Shown here piece by piece: positions 1-8,705 of a stretch of DNA of 64,000 nt. Within the stretch, counting starts at the first letter, position 1. Each line of letters begins with the position of its first letter. Source of the stretch: Actinopolyspora saharensis. Its GTDB lineage: Bacteria > Actinomycetota > Actinomycetes > Mycobacteriales > Pseudonocardiaceae. Both the position numbers and the translations under genes were made by a program. The DNA lies in contig NZ_FNKO01000001.1 of assembly GCF_900100925.1 (NCBI RefSeq), forward strand, positions 868,001 through 932,000, written 5' to 3'. The notes beneath the pieces were generated by a model that was not told the DNA's origin, ran no database searches, and saw only the letters and a program-made list of their open reading frames with translations.

Positions 1-794
1 CCGGAGGCGTGGAAGGCGTCGACGCCGGCCTCGCTCAGCGGGGCGAGTATCGCCTGCAACTCGTCCGGGGTCTCGGCGAGTTTGGCGCTGTAGTGATCGA
101 GCTTCCACTGCGAGAAGCGCAGGACTACGGGGAATCCGGGCGAGACCCGTTCGCGCACGGCGGCGACGATGTCGGCGGCGAACTTGGTGCGCTCGACCGG
201 GGAACCGCCGTAGGCGTCGGTGCGCTTGTTGGTGCGTTCCCACAGGAACTGGTCGATCAGGTAGCCGTGCGCGCCGTGGATCTCCACGCCGTCGAAGCCG
301 GTGCGCTCGGCCTGCTGCGCGGCCGCGGCGAAGGCCTCGACGATGCGCTCGACGTCGTTCAGCGCGAGTTCCTCACCGGCCTGCGGGGTGCCGTCCAGTG
401 CGATGCCGGAGGGCCCGATCGAGGGTGCGTCGGGGTAGGGCGGTTTGCCTGCCTGGCGCTGGATGCCGACGTGCCACAGCTGCGGCATGATCTTGCCGCC
501 TGCCTCGTGCACGGCAGAGACGACCTCGCCCCAACCCGCCAGCGCGTCCTGCCCGTGGAAGCGCGGCACGTTGGCGCTGTCCCCGGCGGAGGGGTCGTCG
601 ACGTAGGTGCCCTCGGTGATGATCAGGCCGGTTCCGGCGGCGGCGCGCCGGGCGTAGTAGGCGACGACGTTCTCGTCGGGAACGCCGCCGGGGGACTGGT
701 CGCGGGTCATCGGGGCCATGACCAGCCGGTTCGGCACTTCCATCGATCCGAGGGCGAACGGTCGGTCGAGTGCCTGGGCGGCGTGAGCGGACAT
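1..794 (-). CDS. Old yellow enzyme-type NADH:flavin oxidoreductase (3' end cut by window)
   Basis: Reading from the ATG at 794 to the window edge gives 264 residues of an FMN-dependent OYE-family enzyme, which uses NAD(P)H to reduce activated C=C bonds (enones, maleimides) or nitro groups. Visible family signatures are PNRLVMAPMTR near residues 21-31 (FMN-binding N-terminus), PQLWHVG at 104-110, and HGAHGYLIDQFL at 173-184, followed by the R-x-D-x-YGG segment that closes the TIM-barrel substrate pocket. The C-terminal third lies outside the window, so integrity is unknown. The gene is divergent from an Rrf2-type regulator, with a palindrome in the shared promoter, which suggests control by electrophile or redox stress (inference). 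The exact substrate cannot be told from sequence. Confidence 0.93.
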   Translation of the reverse strand, partial: MSAHAAQALDRPFALGSMEVPNRLVMAPMTRDQSPGGVPDENVVAYYARRAAAGTGLIITEGTYVDDPSAGDSANVPRFHGQDALAGWGEVVSAVHEAGGKIMPQLWHVGIQRQAGKPPYPDAPSIGPSGIALDGTPQAGEELALNDVERIVEAFAAAAQQAERTGFDGVEIHGAHGYLIDQFLWERTNKRTDAYGGSPVERTKFAADIVAAVRERVSPGFPVVLRFSQWKLDHYSAKLAETPDELQAILAPLSEAGVDAFHAS

Positions 795-820
795 GCGGGC
801 GTCCTCCTGGTGCACGCGAA

Positions 821-854
821 ACAAAGTGTTCATAATAAAGATACACTTCTTTGT
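821..854. promoter_or_regulatory. Palindromic operator between OYE gene and Rrf2 regulator
   Basis: A low-GC 34-bp element stands out in the 146-bp divergent gap. The outer arms ACAAAG (821-826) and CTTTGT (849-854) and the inner arms AAGTGT (824-829) and ACACTT (843-848) are inverted repeats. It lies 27-60 bp upstream of the oxidoreductase start. A dyad of this kind fits a binding site for the adjacent Rrf2-family dimer. The site is seen directly; the pairing with the regulator is inferred. Confidence 0.6.
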
Positions 855-940
855 GGGGGTGCTACCGCCAGGCGTTGCTAGCCTGGGTGCCGCCGGTGAG
901 CAGTCGCCGGGTTCGGCCGAGGAAGGGAGGTGTTGCCCGC

Positions 941-1441
941 GTGCTGGACATCCGCTTTTCCAGTGGCCTGATGGCGATGCTGATCCTCGCGGCCGCGGAG
1001 GAGGACGGGGCCCCGACACTCAGTTCGGCCCAGCTCGCCGAGAGGATGGACACCAACGCGAGCTTGGTGCGCAAGCTGCTCGTCCCGCTGGCGCGGGCCG
1101 AACTCGTCGTCTGCACCAAGGGGCGCGCGGGGGGTGCTCGGCTGGCGCGGCCCGCAGAGCAGATCACGCTGGCCGAGATCTACCGTTGCTCGACGGGCGA
1201 CAAGCCGCTGTGGAACTGCCGTTCGGGCAACGAGCACGACTGCCGGGTCGCCGCGAACGCGCAGTCCTACTTCGCCGAGCTGACCGCGGAGGCCGAGCAG
1301 GCCGTGCTCGGTGCGCTCGGTGACCGCACGCTCGCCGACGGGGTGCGCGAGCTCCAACGTCTCGATCGGGAGCCGTCGACCTCGCCGGCTGGGACGCCCC
1401 ATGAGACCGCGTCCGTCGAAGGGCTCGGCCGGGGTAAGTAG
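941..1441 (+). CDS. Rrf2-family transcriptional regulator
   Basis: The 166-residue protein starts at the GTG at 941, with GGAAGGGAGG ten bases upstream. It has the Rrf2 winged-helix layout: an N-terminal helix (RFSSGLMAMLILA), the LSSAQLAERMDTNASLVRKLL recognition region near residues 26-47, and a basic wing (KGRAGGARL). The C-terminal half carries three Cys (RCST, NCRSGNEHDC). These could sense electrophiles or hold a metal, although the classic three-Cys Fe-S arrangement is not obvious. It is divergent from the OYE reductase across a palindrome, the usual position for a repressor of such an enzyme. The family call is firm; the redox-sensing role is inference. Confidence 0.85.
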   Translation: MLDIRFSSGLMAMLILAAAEEDGAPTLSSAQLAERMDTNASLVRKLLVPLARAELVVCTKGRAGGARLARPAEQITLAEIYRCSTGDKPLWNCRSGNEHDCRVAANAQSYFAELTAEAEQAVLGALGDRTLADGVRELQRLDREPSTSPAGTPHETASVEGLGRGK

Positions 1442-1503
1442 GTCAGCGATTCCGTGCCCTGCACTGGCTCGAGGAGTGTACGCTCGTCCGCTCTCCTTGT
1501 AGG

Positions 1504-2730
1504 GTGCGGCACGTGTCTGTTGTCGCACCGCCGCGCCCCGCTCTGACCGAACGACAGGCTCGTGTTGCTGTTGCGGTGCTGTTCTTCACCAATGGGGCGC
1601 TGTTCGCCAACCTCATCCCGAGGTACCCGGAGATCAAGGCCGACCTCGGCATCGGCAACGCCGCCTACGGCCTGGCCGTGGTGGCGTTTCCGGTGGGTGC
1701 GCTCGCTGCTGGCCTGGCTGCCGGGACGCTGATACGGCGGTGGGGCTCGGCGCACGTGGCGGTGGTCAGCACGGTACTGACCGGGGCGGGGTTGCTCGGC
1801 GCGGGGATGGCTACCTCGGTGGTGCTGTTCGTCGCCGCGTTGTTCGTGGCCGGAGCGATGGACGCGGTCACCGACGTCGCGCAGAATGCCCACGGATTGC
1901 GGGTGCAGCGCCGTTACGGCCGTTCCATCGTCAACTCGCTGCACGCCGTGTGGTCCATCGGTGCCGTCACCGGTGGTTCCATGGCTGCCGCGGCGATCGC
2001 GCTCGGCCTGCCGCGGGAGCACCACCTGGCGATCTCGGCCACGGTGTTCGCGATCGCCGCAGGCGTCGCCTGGCGGTTCTGCCTACCCGGGCACGACGTC
2101 GAACCGGAGGCGGAGCCCGACTCCGAGGACCGCACGGGGCGGGCGGGGACTCCGATGTCGAGGCCGCGCATCGCCGTCGTGCTGGGGGCGCTCGTCGTCA
2201 TCGCCATCGCGGGCACGCTCGTCGAGGACGCGGGCAACTCCTGGGCCACGCTCTACCTCGCCACCTCGCTGCACGCGCCCGAAGCACTGGCGGCTGCCGG
2301 TTACGTGGCTCTGGTCGGGGCCCAGTTCATCGGTCGCCTGCTCGGTGACCGGCTCGTCGACCGGTTCGGTCAGCGCGCCGTGGTCCGCGCGGGCGGGTTC
2401 CTCACCGCAGCAGGCATGAGCCTGGCCCTGGCCGTGCCCACGGTGGGCGGGACGATCCTCGGTTTCGCCTCGGCCGGGCTCGGAGTGGCCACGCTGGTGC
2501 CCGCGGCGATGCACGAGGCCGACCGGATTCCCGGGCTCAAGCACGGTTCGGGACTGACGATCGTCTCGTGGCTCATGCGTCTGGGCTTCGTGCTCTCCCC
2601 GCCCGCTGTGGGGATGGTCGCCGATGCCGCCGGGCTCAGGGCGGGACTGCTGGTGGTTCCGCTGGCCGGGTTGCTCGCCCTGCTGCACGCCGGAGTGCTG
2701 CGACCACGAGCCCGGGAACCGGGCGGCTAG
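1504..2730 (+). CDS. MFS transporter
   Basis: A 408-residue major facilitator superfamily protein with about twelve hydrophobic segments in two halves, separated by an acidic, charged loop near residues 195-215 (EPEAEPDSEDRT). The cytoplasmic loop after TM2 reads GTLIRRWGS, a variant of the MFS motif A, and the second copy is GDRLVDRFGQR. It resembles the YbjJ/fucose-permease-like branch, but no substrate can be assigned. There is no strong ribosome site at the GTG at 1504; the GTG at 1513 is an alternative start. It precedes an acetyltransferase and a TetR regulator on the same strand (42 and 12 bp gaps), so the three may be co-expressed. Confidence 0.85.
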   Translation: MRHVSVVAPPRPALTERQARVAVAVLFFTNGALFANLIPRYPEIKADLGIGNAAYGLAVVAFPVGALAAGLAAGTLIRRWGSAHVAVVSTVLTGAGLLGAGMATSVVLFVAALFVAGAMDAVTDVAQNAHGLRVQRRYGRSIVNSLHAVWSIGAVTGGSMAAAAIALGLPREHHLAISATVFAIAAGVAWRFCLPGHDVEPEAEPDSEDRTGRAGTPMSRPRIAVVLGALVVIAIAGTLVEDAGNSWATLYLATSLHAPEALAAAGYVALVGAQFIGRLLGDRLVDRFGQRAVVRAGGFLTAAGMSLALAVPTVGGTILGFASAGLGVATLVPAAMHEADRIPGLKHGSGLTIVSWLMRLGFVLSPPAVGMVADAAGLRAGLLVVPLAGLLALLHAGVLRPRAREPGG

Positions 2731-2772
2731 CTCGGTCACACAGCGCGCACCCGGGAGCGTACGGTCGTACAC

Positions 2773-3354
2773 GTGGTGACGGACTACTTCGCGCAGGACC
2801 CGCGCACGAACCTCGAACGCATGCGGGCGGGCGAGTACTACATCGCCGACGACCCCGAGATCATCCGCGGGCAGCAACGGGCCGTGCACCAGGCAGCCCG
2901 CTACCAAGCCGCCTACATCGACGACGCCGAGGCGGCCCGGTCGATCCTCGTCGAGCTGCTCGGCTCCGTGGGGGAGCAGGCGCACGTGCGGCCCCCTTTG
3001 CACGTCGACTACGGCAGCAACATCGCGCTCGGGGCGCGCACTTTCGTCAACTACAACCTCACCGCGCTGGACGTCGCGACGATCGGTATCGGCGCGGACT
3101 GCCAGATCGGGCCCGGCGTCCAGCTGCTTACCCCCACGCACCCCCTCGACCCGCAGCTACGGCGCGACAAGTTGGAAACCGCCCAGCCCATCACCATCGG
3201 CGACAACGTGTGGCTCGGTGGAGGCGTCATCGTCCTGCCCGGCGTGACCGTCGGTGACAACGCCGTCATCGGCGCCGGCTCGGTGGTGACCAAGGACGTG
3301 CCCGCCGATGTCGTCGCCGTCGGTAATCCCGCCCACCCGGTCCGCACCCTCTGA
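2773..3354 (+). CDS. Sugar O-acetyltransferase (maltose/NodL type)
   Basis: A 193-residue left-handed beta-helix acetyltransferase. The N-terminal maltose-acetyltransferase cap (ERMRAGEYYIADDPEI) is followed by hexapeptide repeats, including VDYGSNIALGARTFVNYN and IGIGADCQIGPGVQLLTPTHP. The latter ends in the acceptor-site His typical of the Maa/NodL/LacA group. The tail VLPGVTVGDNAVIGAGSVVTKDVP is the usual C-terminal coil and acetyl-CoA contact. It transfers acetyl from acetyl-CoA to a sugar or sugar-like acceptor in the cytoplasm. Two adjacent GTG codons (2773, 2776) could start it, without a clear ribosome site. It lies between the MFS gene and a tetR gene, which hints at a small detoxification or export unit (inference). 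Confidence 0.88.
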   Translation: MVTDYFAQDPRTNLERMRAGEYYIADDPEIIRGQQRAVHQAARYQAAYIDDAEAARSILVELLGSVGEQAHVRPPLHVDYGSNIALGARTFVNYNLTALDVATIGIGADCQIGPGVQLLTPTHPLDPQLRRDKLETAQPITIGDNVWLGGGVIVLPGVTVGDNAVIGAGSVVTKDVPADVVAVGNPAHPVRTL

Positions 3355-3366
3355 GGAGGCGTTGCC

Positions 3367-3927
3367 ATGGCCACCGGACACACCGACCCGCAACGGCGCG
3401 AGCGCATCATCACCGCCACCCTCGACCTCATCGCCGAGGAGGGGAGCGCCCACGCCTCCCACCGCAAGATCGCCACGCGTGCCGGTGTCCCCCTCGGCTC
3501 GATGACCTATCACTTCACCGGGTTCGATCACCTGCTTCGCGAGGCGTTCACCCGGTTCACCGACCACATCGTCGCCGTCTTCGACGATCACCTCGCCACC
3601 GCGGCCGACCGTGATCAGGCCTGCGAGGCCGTGGCCGACCTCGTCCACGCTCTGTCCGAGGACAATCAACGCGATCTCGTGCTCGCCCAGGAGCTGTACA
3701 CGCTCGCCGCTCGCGAACCCGCCTACAGGGAGCTCACCCACGAGTGGATGCGCCGCAGCCGTAACCACCTGGAACGGCACTTCGACCCGGACACGGCCCG
3801 TCAACTCGACGCGCTCGTCGAAGGCCTGACGCTGCACCGCGCCCTGGCCCGCGAACCTCACGACCGAGCCCTGACCCGCGAGGCGGTCACCCGCATCACC
3901 GCAACAGACGGCCCGTCAGATCGTTGA
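3367..3927 (+). CDS. TetR-family transcriptional regulator
   Basis: A 186-residue regulator starting at ATG 3367 behind a GAGGAGG site. The N-terminal DNA-binding domain [40 protein letters not shown] spans residues 10-50 in the standard TetR pattern. The C-terminal helices (about 60-180) form the ligand and dimer domain, resembling the TetR_C_6/BetI-like group. It begins 12 bp after the acetyltransferase, so it probably shares that transcript and may regulate the upstream MFS and acetyltransferase genes. Confidence 0.9.
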   Translation: [186 protein letters not shown]

Positions 3928-4117
3928 CCCTGCCTGGCTGGGGTTTTCCGTTCAGGTTGATCAGGTGCTCGCTTGACGGAACCTCTTGCGGGCTCGTGAG
4001 CGGGTGGTCCGACATCGGGTAGTTGCTCCACAACGTCGGGACCGTCCTCGCGAGAGCACCACGGGAGAACCCGTGGCGGCACGAGTTGCTCGACGAGCCG
4101 GTGCGCGGCGGGGGAGT

Positions 4118-4774
4118 CTACTGGTGAGTCCAGGCGCTGGTGCCGAGCTTGCCGGAGCTTCCGAGGTTGATGGTGATCTCGTTGCGGTCCTGCCCGGGCG
4201 GGTTCCGTTCCCGGCCGACCGGCTCCACCGGTTGCCAGGGCCGGTCCCGCGCCGGGGTGATCCTCAGGTACTTACCGACTGCGGGAGCGTCGAAGCTGGT
4301 GTTGGTGTTGCGCCACATCAGCTGGGTCTCGGCGTGCTCACCCGGTCGTACCGTGATCGCCTCGGGTGGGGCGTCGAAACCGTCGACGCTGGCGATGTCG
4401 GCCGAGCCCTGCGCGGTCCGCACGTCCAACGGTTTCCGGTCCTCGTCCAGCACGCGCACGCGTGGGTAGCCGTTCAGCGCGTAAGGCCGGTCGCCGCAGT
4501 TGGCCAACTCGACGTGCATCAGCCGCAGGCCCATCGCCGTTTCCACCAGGTCGGTCGTGAGCCGTACGCCCGTATCCGGGCAGCCGGTGGTGACCGAGTC
4601 CGTGACGGTGGTCGAGCTCGTGGGAGTGGAGGGACTCGTGGTGGTGGACGTGGGCGCAGCGGAGCTCGGGGAGGGTGTTGACGACGCCTGCCCGTCCTGT
4701 TGCGTCGGATGCGCGGCACAACCGGCGAGGACAAGCGGTAGCAGCGCCACGATTCCCCGACGTCTCATGGTCAT
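4118..4774 (-). CDS. Secreted lipoprotein with DUF4232-like domain
   Basis: A 218-residue protein from the ATG at 4774 (or the ATG at 4768). A short basic N-terminus and a hydrophobic stretch lead to the lipobox LVLAGC near residue 20, so Cys should be lipidated after export. A Ser/Thr/Pro-rich linker (about residues 25-60) precedes a domain with CPDTG...ANCGDRPYALNGYPRVRVLD. That matches the DUF4232 pattern of an asparagine-rich beta-sandwich with GYP, found on actinobacterial cell surfaces. Its function is unknown. It is convergent with the tetR gene; the 190 bp between them show nothing recognisable. Confidence 0.75.
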   Translation of the reverse strand: MTMRRRGIVALLPLVLAGCAAHPTQQDGQASSTPSPSSAAPTSTTTSPSTPTSSTTVTDSVTTGCPDTGVRLTTDLVETAMGLRLMHVELANCGDRPYALNGYPRVRVLDEDRKPLDVRTAQGSADIASVDGFDAPPEAITVRPGEHAETQLMWRNTNTSFDAPAVGKYLRITPARDRPWQPVEPVGRERNPPGQDRNEITINLGSSGKLGTSAWTHQ

Positions 4775-4863
4775 CACGATCGCACGGGCGCGGGACTTCT
4801 CCGGCCCGTTGTGTCCGGCTCGTTGCACACCGCAAGCGGATCGTGACGGGGGTTCGGCAGGTG

Positions 4864-5849
4864 CTACTCCGCTCGAACGGGTTCGTGCTCGGTGTCGTGG
4901 GTGGACAGGCCCGGTCCGGTCCGGGTGGTGTGGGAAGGCCGGTGGCTGCCCAGCAACACACCGGTGATGACCACGATGGCGGCGGCCAGTTCGACGAGGG
5001 AGTACTGCTCGCCGAGCACGAGCCGGCTCGTGCTCATGCCGACCACGGGCACCAGCAGTGAGAAGGGAGCGACCACACCTGCGGGGTGGCGCCGCATCAA
5101 GGTGGTCCAGATGCCCGAGGCCACCACGGTGGCCAGCACCACGATGTAGGCCAGCGCGGCCAGTGCGGCCACCCGGTCGATATGTCCAGAGTGGTCATCG
5201 CGTGCAGTCCGGCCCGCGGGCCCTCGAACGTCACGGACAGCGCCGCCAGCGGCACCGGCGGCACGACCGACATCCACAGCGTCAGCCGCATGGGGGCGTC
5301 CTGGCCGGGCCGTCCCTCCGGGCGTGAGTGACTCGTGGGGGACAGTGCCTGACGGCTGCAGAGATTGCCGAGGGCCCAGCCCAGGGCCCCGGCCAGGGTC
5401 AGCACCACGGGAAGCGCCGCGGCGACCTCGGCGCGGTGCAGGAGGATCACCGCCATCCCGCCGATGGCCAACGTGATCCCGGCGAGCTGAACGCCGCTGG
5501 GGCGTTCCCGCAGTACCAGGACCCCCAGCAGCACGGTGAACGGAGCGGATGCCTGCAGCACCAGGGAAGCCAGCCCGGCGGGCATTCCCACGTGGATGGC
5601 AGTGAACAGCAGTCCGAACTGGGCGGTACCGAATCCGAGCCCGTAGCCGAGCACCCAGCGCGCAGGCACCCCCGGGCGGGGGACGAGCAGCAGGGTGGGC
5701 ACCGCGATCACTGCGAACCGCAGGGCGGCGAACAGCAGCGGCGGGAAGTGTCGCAGTCCCACGTCGATGGCCAGGAAGTTGACTCCCCACAGCACCGCGA
5801 CGGTGAGAGCGAGCAGGCGGTCTCGGATCGGCACGTGCTCAACCTGCAC
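4864..5849 (-). pseudogene. EamA/DMT-family exporter, frameshifted
   Basis: Frame one, from 5849, encodes MQVEHVPIRDRLLALTVAVLWGVNF and about 215 residues of a drug/metabolite transporter (RhaT/EamA type, ten-helix family). It then loses the hydrophobic pattern near 5180. A second frame picks up at once with HIDRVAALAALAYIVVLATVVASG and carries the remaining four membrane helices to the stop at 4864. Joining the two needs one extra base, so the gene is either inactivated by a one-base deletion or miscalled. It is divergent from a LysR gene, the usual regulator partner of EamA exporters. The family call is firm; functional status is open. Confidence 0.8.
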
Positions 5850-5906
5850 GCCCGCGACCGTGAAGCATCAGCTCAGATATTTACACCACATCGGTAGCAT
5901 TGCTTC

Positions 5907-6815
5907 ATGGACATGACGCGCCTGCGGACCTTCCGCGAGCTGGCCAACCGCGGCACCGTCGCCGCGGCGGCCGCCGCGGTGCACTGCACGCCCTCGGCCG
6001 TGTCGCAGCAGATCAAGGCGCTGTCGGCGGAGCTGGGGGTGGCGTTGACCGAGCCGGCCGGGCGCGGCCTCCGGCTCACCGACGCCGGGGAGGCCCTCCT
6101 GCGGCACGCCGACGAGGTCTTGGCGGCCTCCGAACGCGCCGAGGCGGAGCTGGACGCCTTCCGGACGGTGCCCCGCGGGCGGGTGCGGGTGGCCCTGTTC
6201 CCCTCGGGGGCGCTGTTGCTGCTGGCCGGGCTGATCCGCCGGGTGGACGCGCTGTCGGAGCTGACCGTGGACTACCGCGATGTCGACGTGCGCCACTCCG
6301 AGGCCAAGGGCCTGCTGGCCGACTTCGACATCGTGGTCACCCACTACGACGAGCGCGGTTTCTCGGCCGCCGACGAGCGCGCGGACGCCGTTCCGCTGCT
6401 GCGGGAGCCGTTGGACGTGGCGCTGCCTCCCGGGCACCGGCTGGCGGGGCGGAGTACCGTGCGGCTGGAGGAGTTGGACACCGATCCGTGGATCAGCGTC
6501 GAGGTGGGGATGCCCGTCGACGACGTGCTGGGCTCGCTGACGGTGCGCACCGGCGTGCGTCCGCGCGTGGTGCAGCGCATCAACGACTTCCGCGTCACCG
6601 AGGAGCTCGTGGCCGCCGGGCACGGCGTCGCCCTGCTGCCGCGCTACACCACCAACTGGACTCGGCTGCTGCAGCGCCCGCTGAGCGGCATCCGCGCCGC
6701 TCGGCACATGGAGGCGCTGGTCCGCACCGGTACGGCGACCAGCCCCGGCGTCGCCGCGGTGCTCGAGGCTCTGCACGCCGAGGTCGCCACCGTCACGGCT
6801 TCCGCGCCCGAGTGA
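5907..6815 (+). CDS. LysR-family transcriptional regulator
   Basis: A 302-residue LTTR. The winged helix-turn-helix lies in residues 1-60 (RLRTFRELANRGTVAAAAAAVHCTPSAVSQQIKALSAELG). The periplasmic-binding-protein-like effector domain runs from about residue 88 (RVRVALFPSGALLLLAGLI) to the end. It is divergent from the frameshifted EamA exporter with only 57 bp between the two starts, so the promoter and operator overlap there. The gap is AT-rich (CTCAGATATTTACACC). The expected role is activation or repression of the exporter in response to its substrate. Confidence 0.92.
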   Translation: MDMTRLRTFRELANRGTVAAAAAAVHCTPSAVSQQIKALSAELGVALTEPAGRGLRLTDAGEALLRHADEVLAASERAEAELDAFRTVPRGRVRVALFPSGALLLLAGLIRRVDALSELTVDYRDVDVRHSEAKGLLADFDIVVTHYDERGFSAADERADAVPLLREPLDVALPPGHRLAGRSTVRLEELDTDPWISVEVGMPVDDVLGSLTVRTGVRPRVVQRINDFRVTEELVAAGHGVALLPRYTTNWTRLLQRPLSGIRAARHMEALVRTGTATSPGVAAVLEALHAEVATVTASAPE

Positions 6816-6968
6816 TCCCGCCGGCAGGGGCGGGCGGATCGAACAGTCCACGGCGAACGTCGCGCCGACGCGCCTCGGCCCACGTCGACGAGGCGTGCTC
6901 GGTGTGCTGGTTCCCGCAGCAGCTCCCGACCGAGGTTTCCCGTGGACCCAAGCTGGCCCGCGTGCTTC

Positions 6969-7790
6969 CTAGGGCAGGATTCCGACGGCTCCGTGGACGT
7001 TGCCGCGCCGTGCTTGCTGCTCGGTGACGGTCTGGTCGGGGCGCCATAGTGCGGCGGGGACCACTCCCGGTTCCAGCAGGGTGTATCCGGGCAGCAGCGC
7101 GGCGACTTCCTCGCTGGTGCGCATGTGCAGGTTCGGGGTGGCGGTGTCGGCCAGCAGGGAGCGCAGGCCTGCGACTTCTTGGTCGGTGCGGCTGAGCTGG
7201 GCGTTGTTGGACACTGCCAGCGCACTGCCCGGCACGCAGGCGTCGCGGTAGTGCGCCACCAGACCCGCTCCGTCGGTGGTGGGCAGGATGTCGAGGATGC
7301 CGAAGGCCAGTACCGCGATCGGGCGGGTGAAGTCCAGCAGTCCCGCCACCCCGGGGGTGCCGAGCACGGTGGCGGGGTCGCCCACGTCGGCTTCGGTCAC
7401 CGTGACGCGGTGTTCCGAGCTGCCGAGCAGGTGGCGGGCGTGGTGGCAGGCGATGGTGTCCCAGTCCACATAGGCTACTCGGGCGGACGGGTCGTGCTGG
7501 TGGGCGATCTCGTGCACGTTGCCCACGGTCGGCACCCCGGAGCCGAGGTCGAGGAACTGGTCGATGCCGTGCTCGGTGACCAGGGTGCGGACCGCGCGGC
7601 CCAGGAACGAGCGGTTGGCCCAGCAGTAGTCCCGTTCGGTGGGGGCGATCCGCAGCGCCTGTTCGGCCGCGGCCCGGTCGACGGCGAAGTTCGCGGACCC
7701 GCCGAGGTGGTAGTCGTACATCCGCGCGATGCTGGGCCGGTCGAAGTTCGCGTCCTCCACCTGGGCGGCTGGTTCCGCGTCGTGCGACAT
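6969..7790 (-). CDS. SAM-dependent methyltransferase (SAM_MT_2 / DUF574-like)
   Basis: A 273-residue protein of the actinobacteria-specific SAM_MT_2 family. The hallmarks are all visible: the N-terminal FDRPSIARMYDYHLGGSANFAVDR near residues 17-40, WANRSFLGRAVR, the SAM-binding QFLDLGSGVPTVGNVHE at about 83-99, and YVDWDTIACHHARHLL. The family is abundant in Streptomyces and relatives and often lies near XRE/DUF397 loci, as here. Substrates are not known. Expression is from its own promoter; the next gene on this strand is the broken HTH gene upstream. Confidence 0.9.
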   Translation of the reverse strand: MSHDAEPAAQVEDANFDRPSIARMYDYHLGGSANFAVDRAAAEQALRIAPTERDYCWANRSFLGRAVRTLVTEHGIDQFLDLGSGVPTVGNVHEIAHQHDPSARVAYVDWDTIACHHARHLLGSSEHRVTVTEADVGDPATVLGTPGVAGLLDFTRPIAVLAFGILDILPTTDGAGLVAHYRDACVPGSALAVSNNAQLSRTDQEVAGLRSLLADTATPNLHMRTSEEVAALLPGYTLLEPGVVPAALWRPDQTVTEQQARRGNVHGAVGILP

Positions 7791-7799
7791 GTCGGCAGC

Positions 7800-8199
7800 C
7801 TATCCCGCTTTTCCGGTCGGGGGCCAAATTTCGCGTCCGGCGAGGACTCCTCGTGTTCGAGGAAGGTTTCGTGCTGTTGCCGGTTCTCGGGGCGTTTTTC
7901 GGCGTTTCGCAGCTTTGCGAGGGTTCTTCGGGGAACGCATGTCCCTGGAGGAGTCCGGCGTTTCGGCGGAAGAATCCGGCGAGTGCGTGTCGGTGGTGGT
8001 GCGCCGGCGGTTCGCTCCGCCGCGTGCGCGCAGTCGCGTTCCCGCTTCGCTGAGCACGGTGCGGACGAAGCCGTAGGACCGTCCGCTGGCCCGCGCCAGT
8101 GAGCGGATGCTGGCTTCAGCTCTCGTGGTGGTGCTTGAATTCGGTGCCCAACTGGCTGCGCAGTCGTCTGGTGATGTTCGTGTGCTTGGTGACGCTCAT
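7800..8199 (-). pseudogene. Small helix-turn-helix protein, frameshifted
   Basis: A good ribosome site (GGAGG) precedes the ATG at 8199, which opens MSVTKHTNITRRLRSQLGTEFKHHHES and then stops. One base over, the reading continues as a helix-turn-helix core, ASIRSLARASGRSYGFVRTV, then LSEAGTRLRARGGANRRR. That is the pattern of the short actinobacterial HTH proteins (about 60-80 residues). The tail to the stop at 7800 is Ser/Pro/Arg-rich and looks unselected. The split can be explained by a single-base change near 8115. It is either a decayed gene or a sequence error. Confidence 0.5.
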
Positions 8200-8230
8200 G
8201 GCTGCCTCCGAACAGCGGGCAGGGGTGGAA

Positions 8231-8263
8231 CCGCCCGGCCGCTGTCGGGGCGCGGCCGGGCGG
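8231..8263. terminator. GC-rich 12-bp hairpin in a gene-poor stretch
   Basis: CCGCCCGGCCGC (8231-8242) pairs perfectly with GCGGCCGGGCGG (8252-8263) across a 9-base loop. A second inverted repeat, CCCTGGTAG (8354-8362) with CTACCAGGG (8370-8378), lies 90 bp away. Both fall in the 302-bp gap between the small HTH gene and the small ORFs at 8502-8908, and could end minus-strand transcription from that pair. A short frame at about 8370-8501 (ending in DALVGNTVARGDESGLPW, minus strand) resembles the tail of a small protein but lacks a start, so it is not called as a gene. Confidence 0.4.
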
Positions 8264-8501
8264 TGCTTGCTGCAGGCGGCGCAGTCCGTCGAGGACGCGG
8301 CGCATCAGCTCCGGCCCGGGGCGTTGATCGGGTGCGGTAACCTGGAGGGGCTTCCCTGGTAGGTGCGAGCTACCAGGGGAGTCCACTCTCATCGCCGCGG
8401 GCGACAGTGTTCCCGACCAGTGCGTCCAGCGCGGTGTCCGCGCCACCGCCGGCATGATCTCGGTGGGTGCCGCATCGGCCCGCGCGGGTTCGGCGAGCGG
8501 G

Positions 8502-8705
8502 TCAATCACGGTCGGGCTCATCGAGGGTCACGGTGCCGTCGAGTCCGTCGGCGTGGCCGCGCAGCTGCGCGGCGAGGTGGTCGAACACCGCGGCGGCTTC
8601 GCGGCACTGCCGTCCGGTGGCGTGCCCACCGGCCAGGTCGTAGGACAGCTGCTCCATGCGCCACTGCTCGTGCGCGGTCCACACGGCCAGCTCGCCCCGG
8701 TTCAC
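8502..8705 (-). CDS. Small hypothetical protein linked to XRE/DUF397 locus
   Basis: A 67-residue protein starting at the GTG at 8705, which overlaps the stop of the preceding gene in a GTGA junction. That overlap is the main reason to believe it. The sequence (NRGELAVWTAHEQWRMEQLSYDLAGGHATGRQCREAAAVFDHLAAQLRGHADGLDG) is helical and soluble, with no named domain that I recognise. Its position, divergent from the Scr1-type XRE regulator, is typical of small accessory ORFs in these loci. Its role is unknown. Confidence 0.6.
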   Translation of the reverse strand: MNRGELAVWTAHEQWRMEQLSYDLAGGHATGRQCREAAAVFDHLAAQLRGHADGLDGTVTLDEPDRD

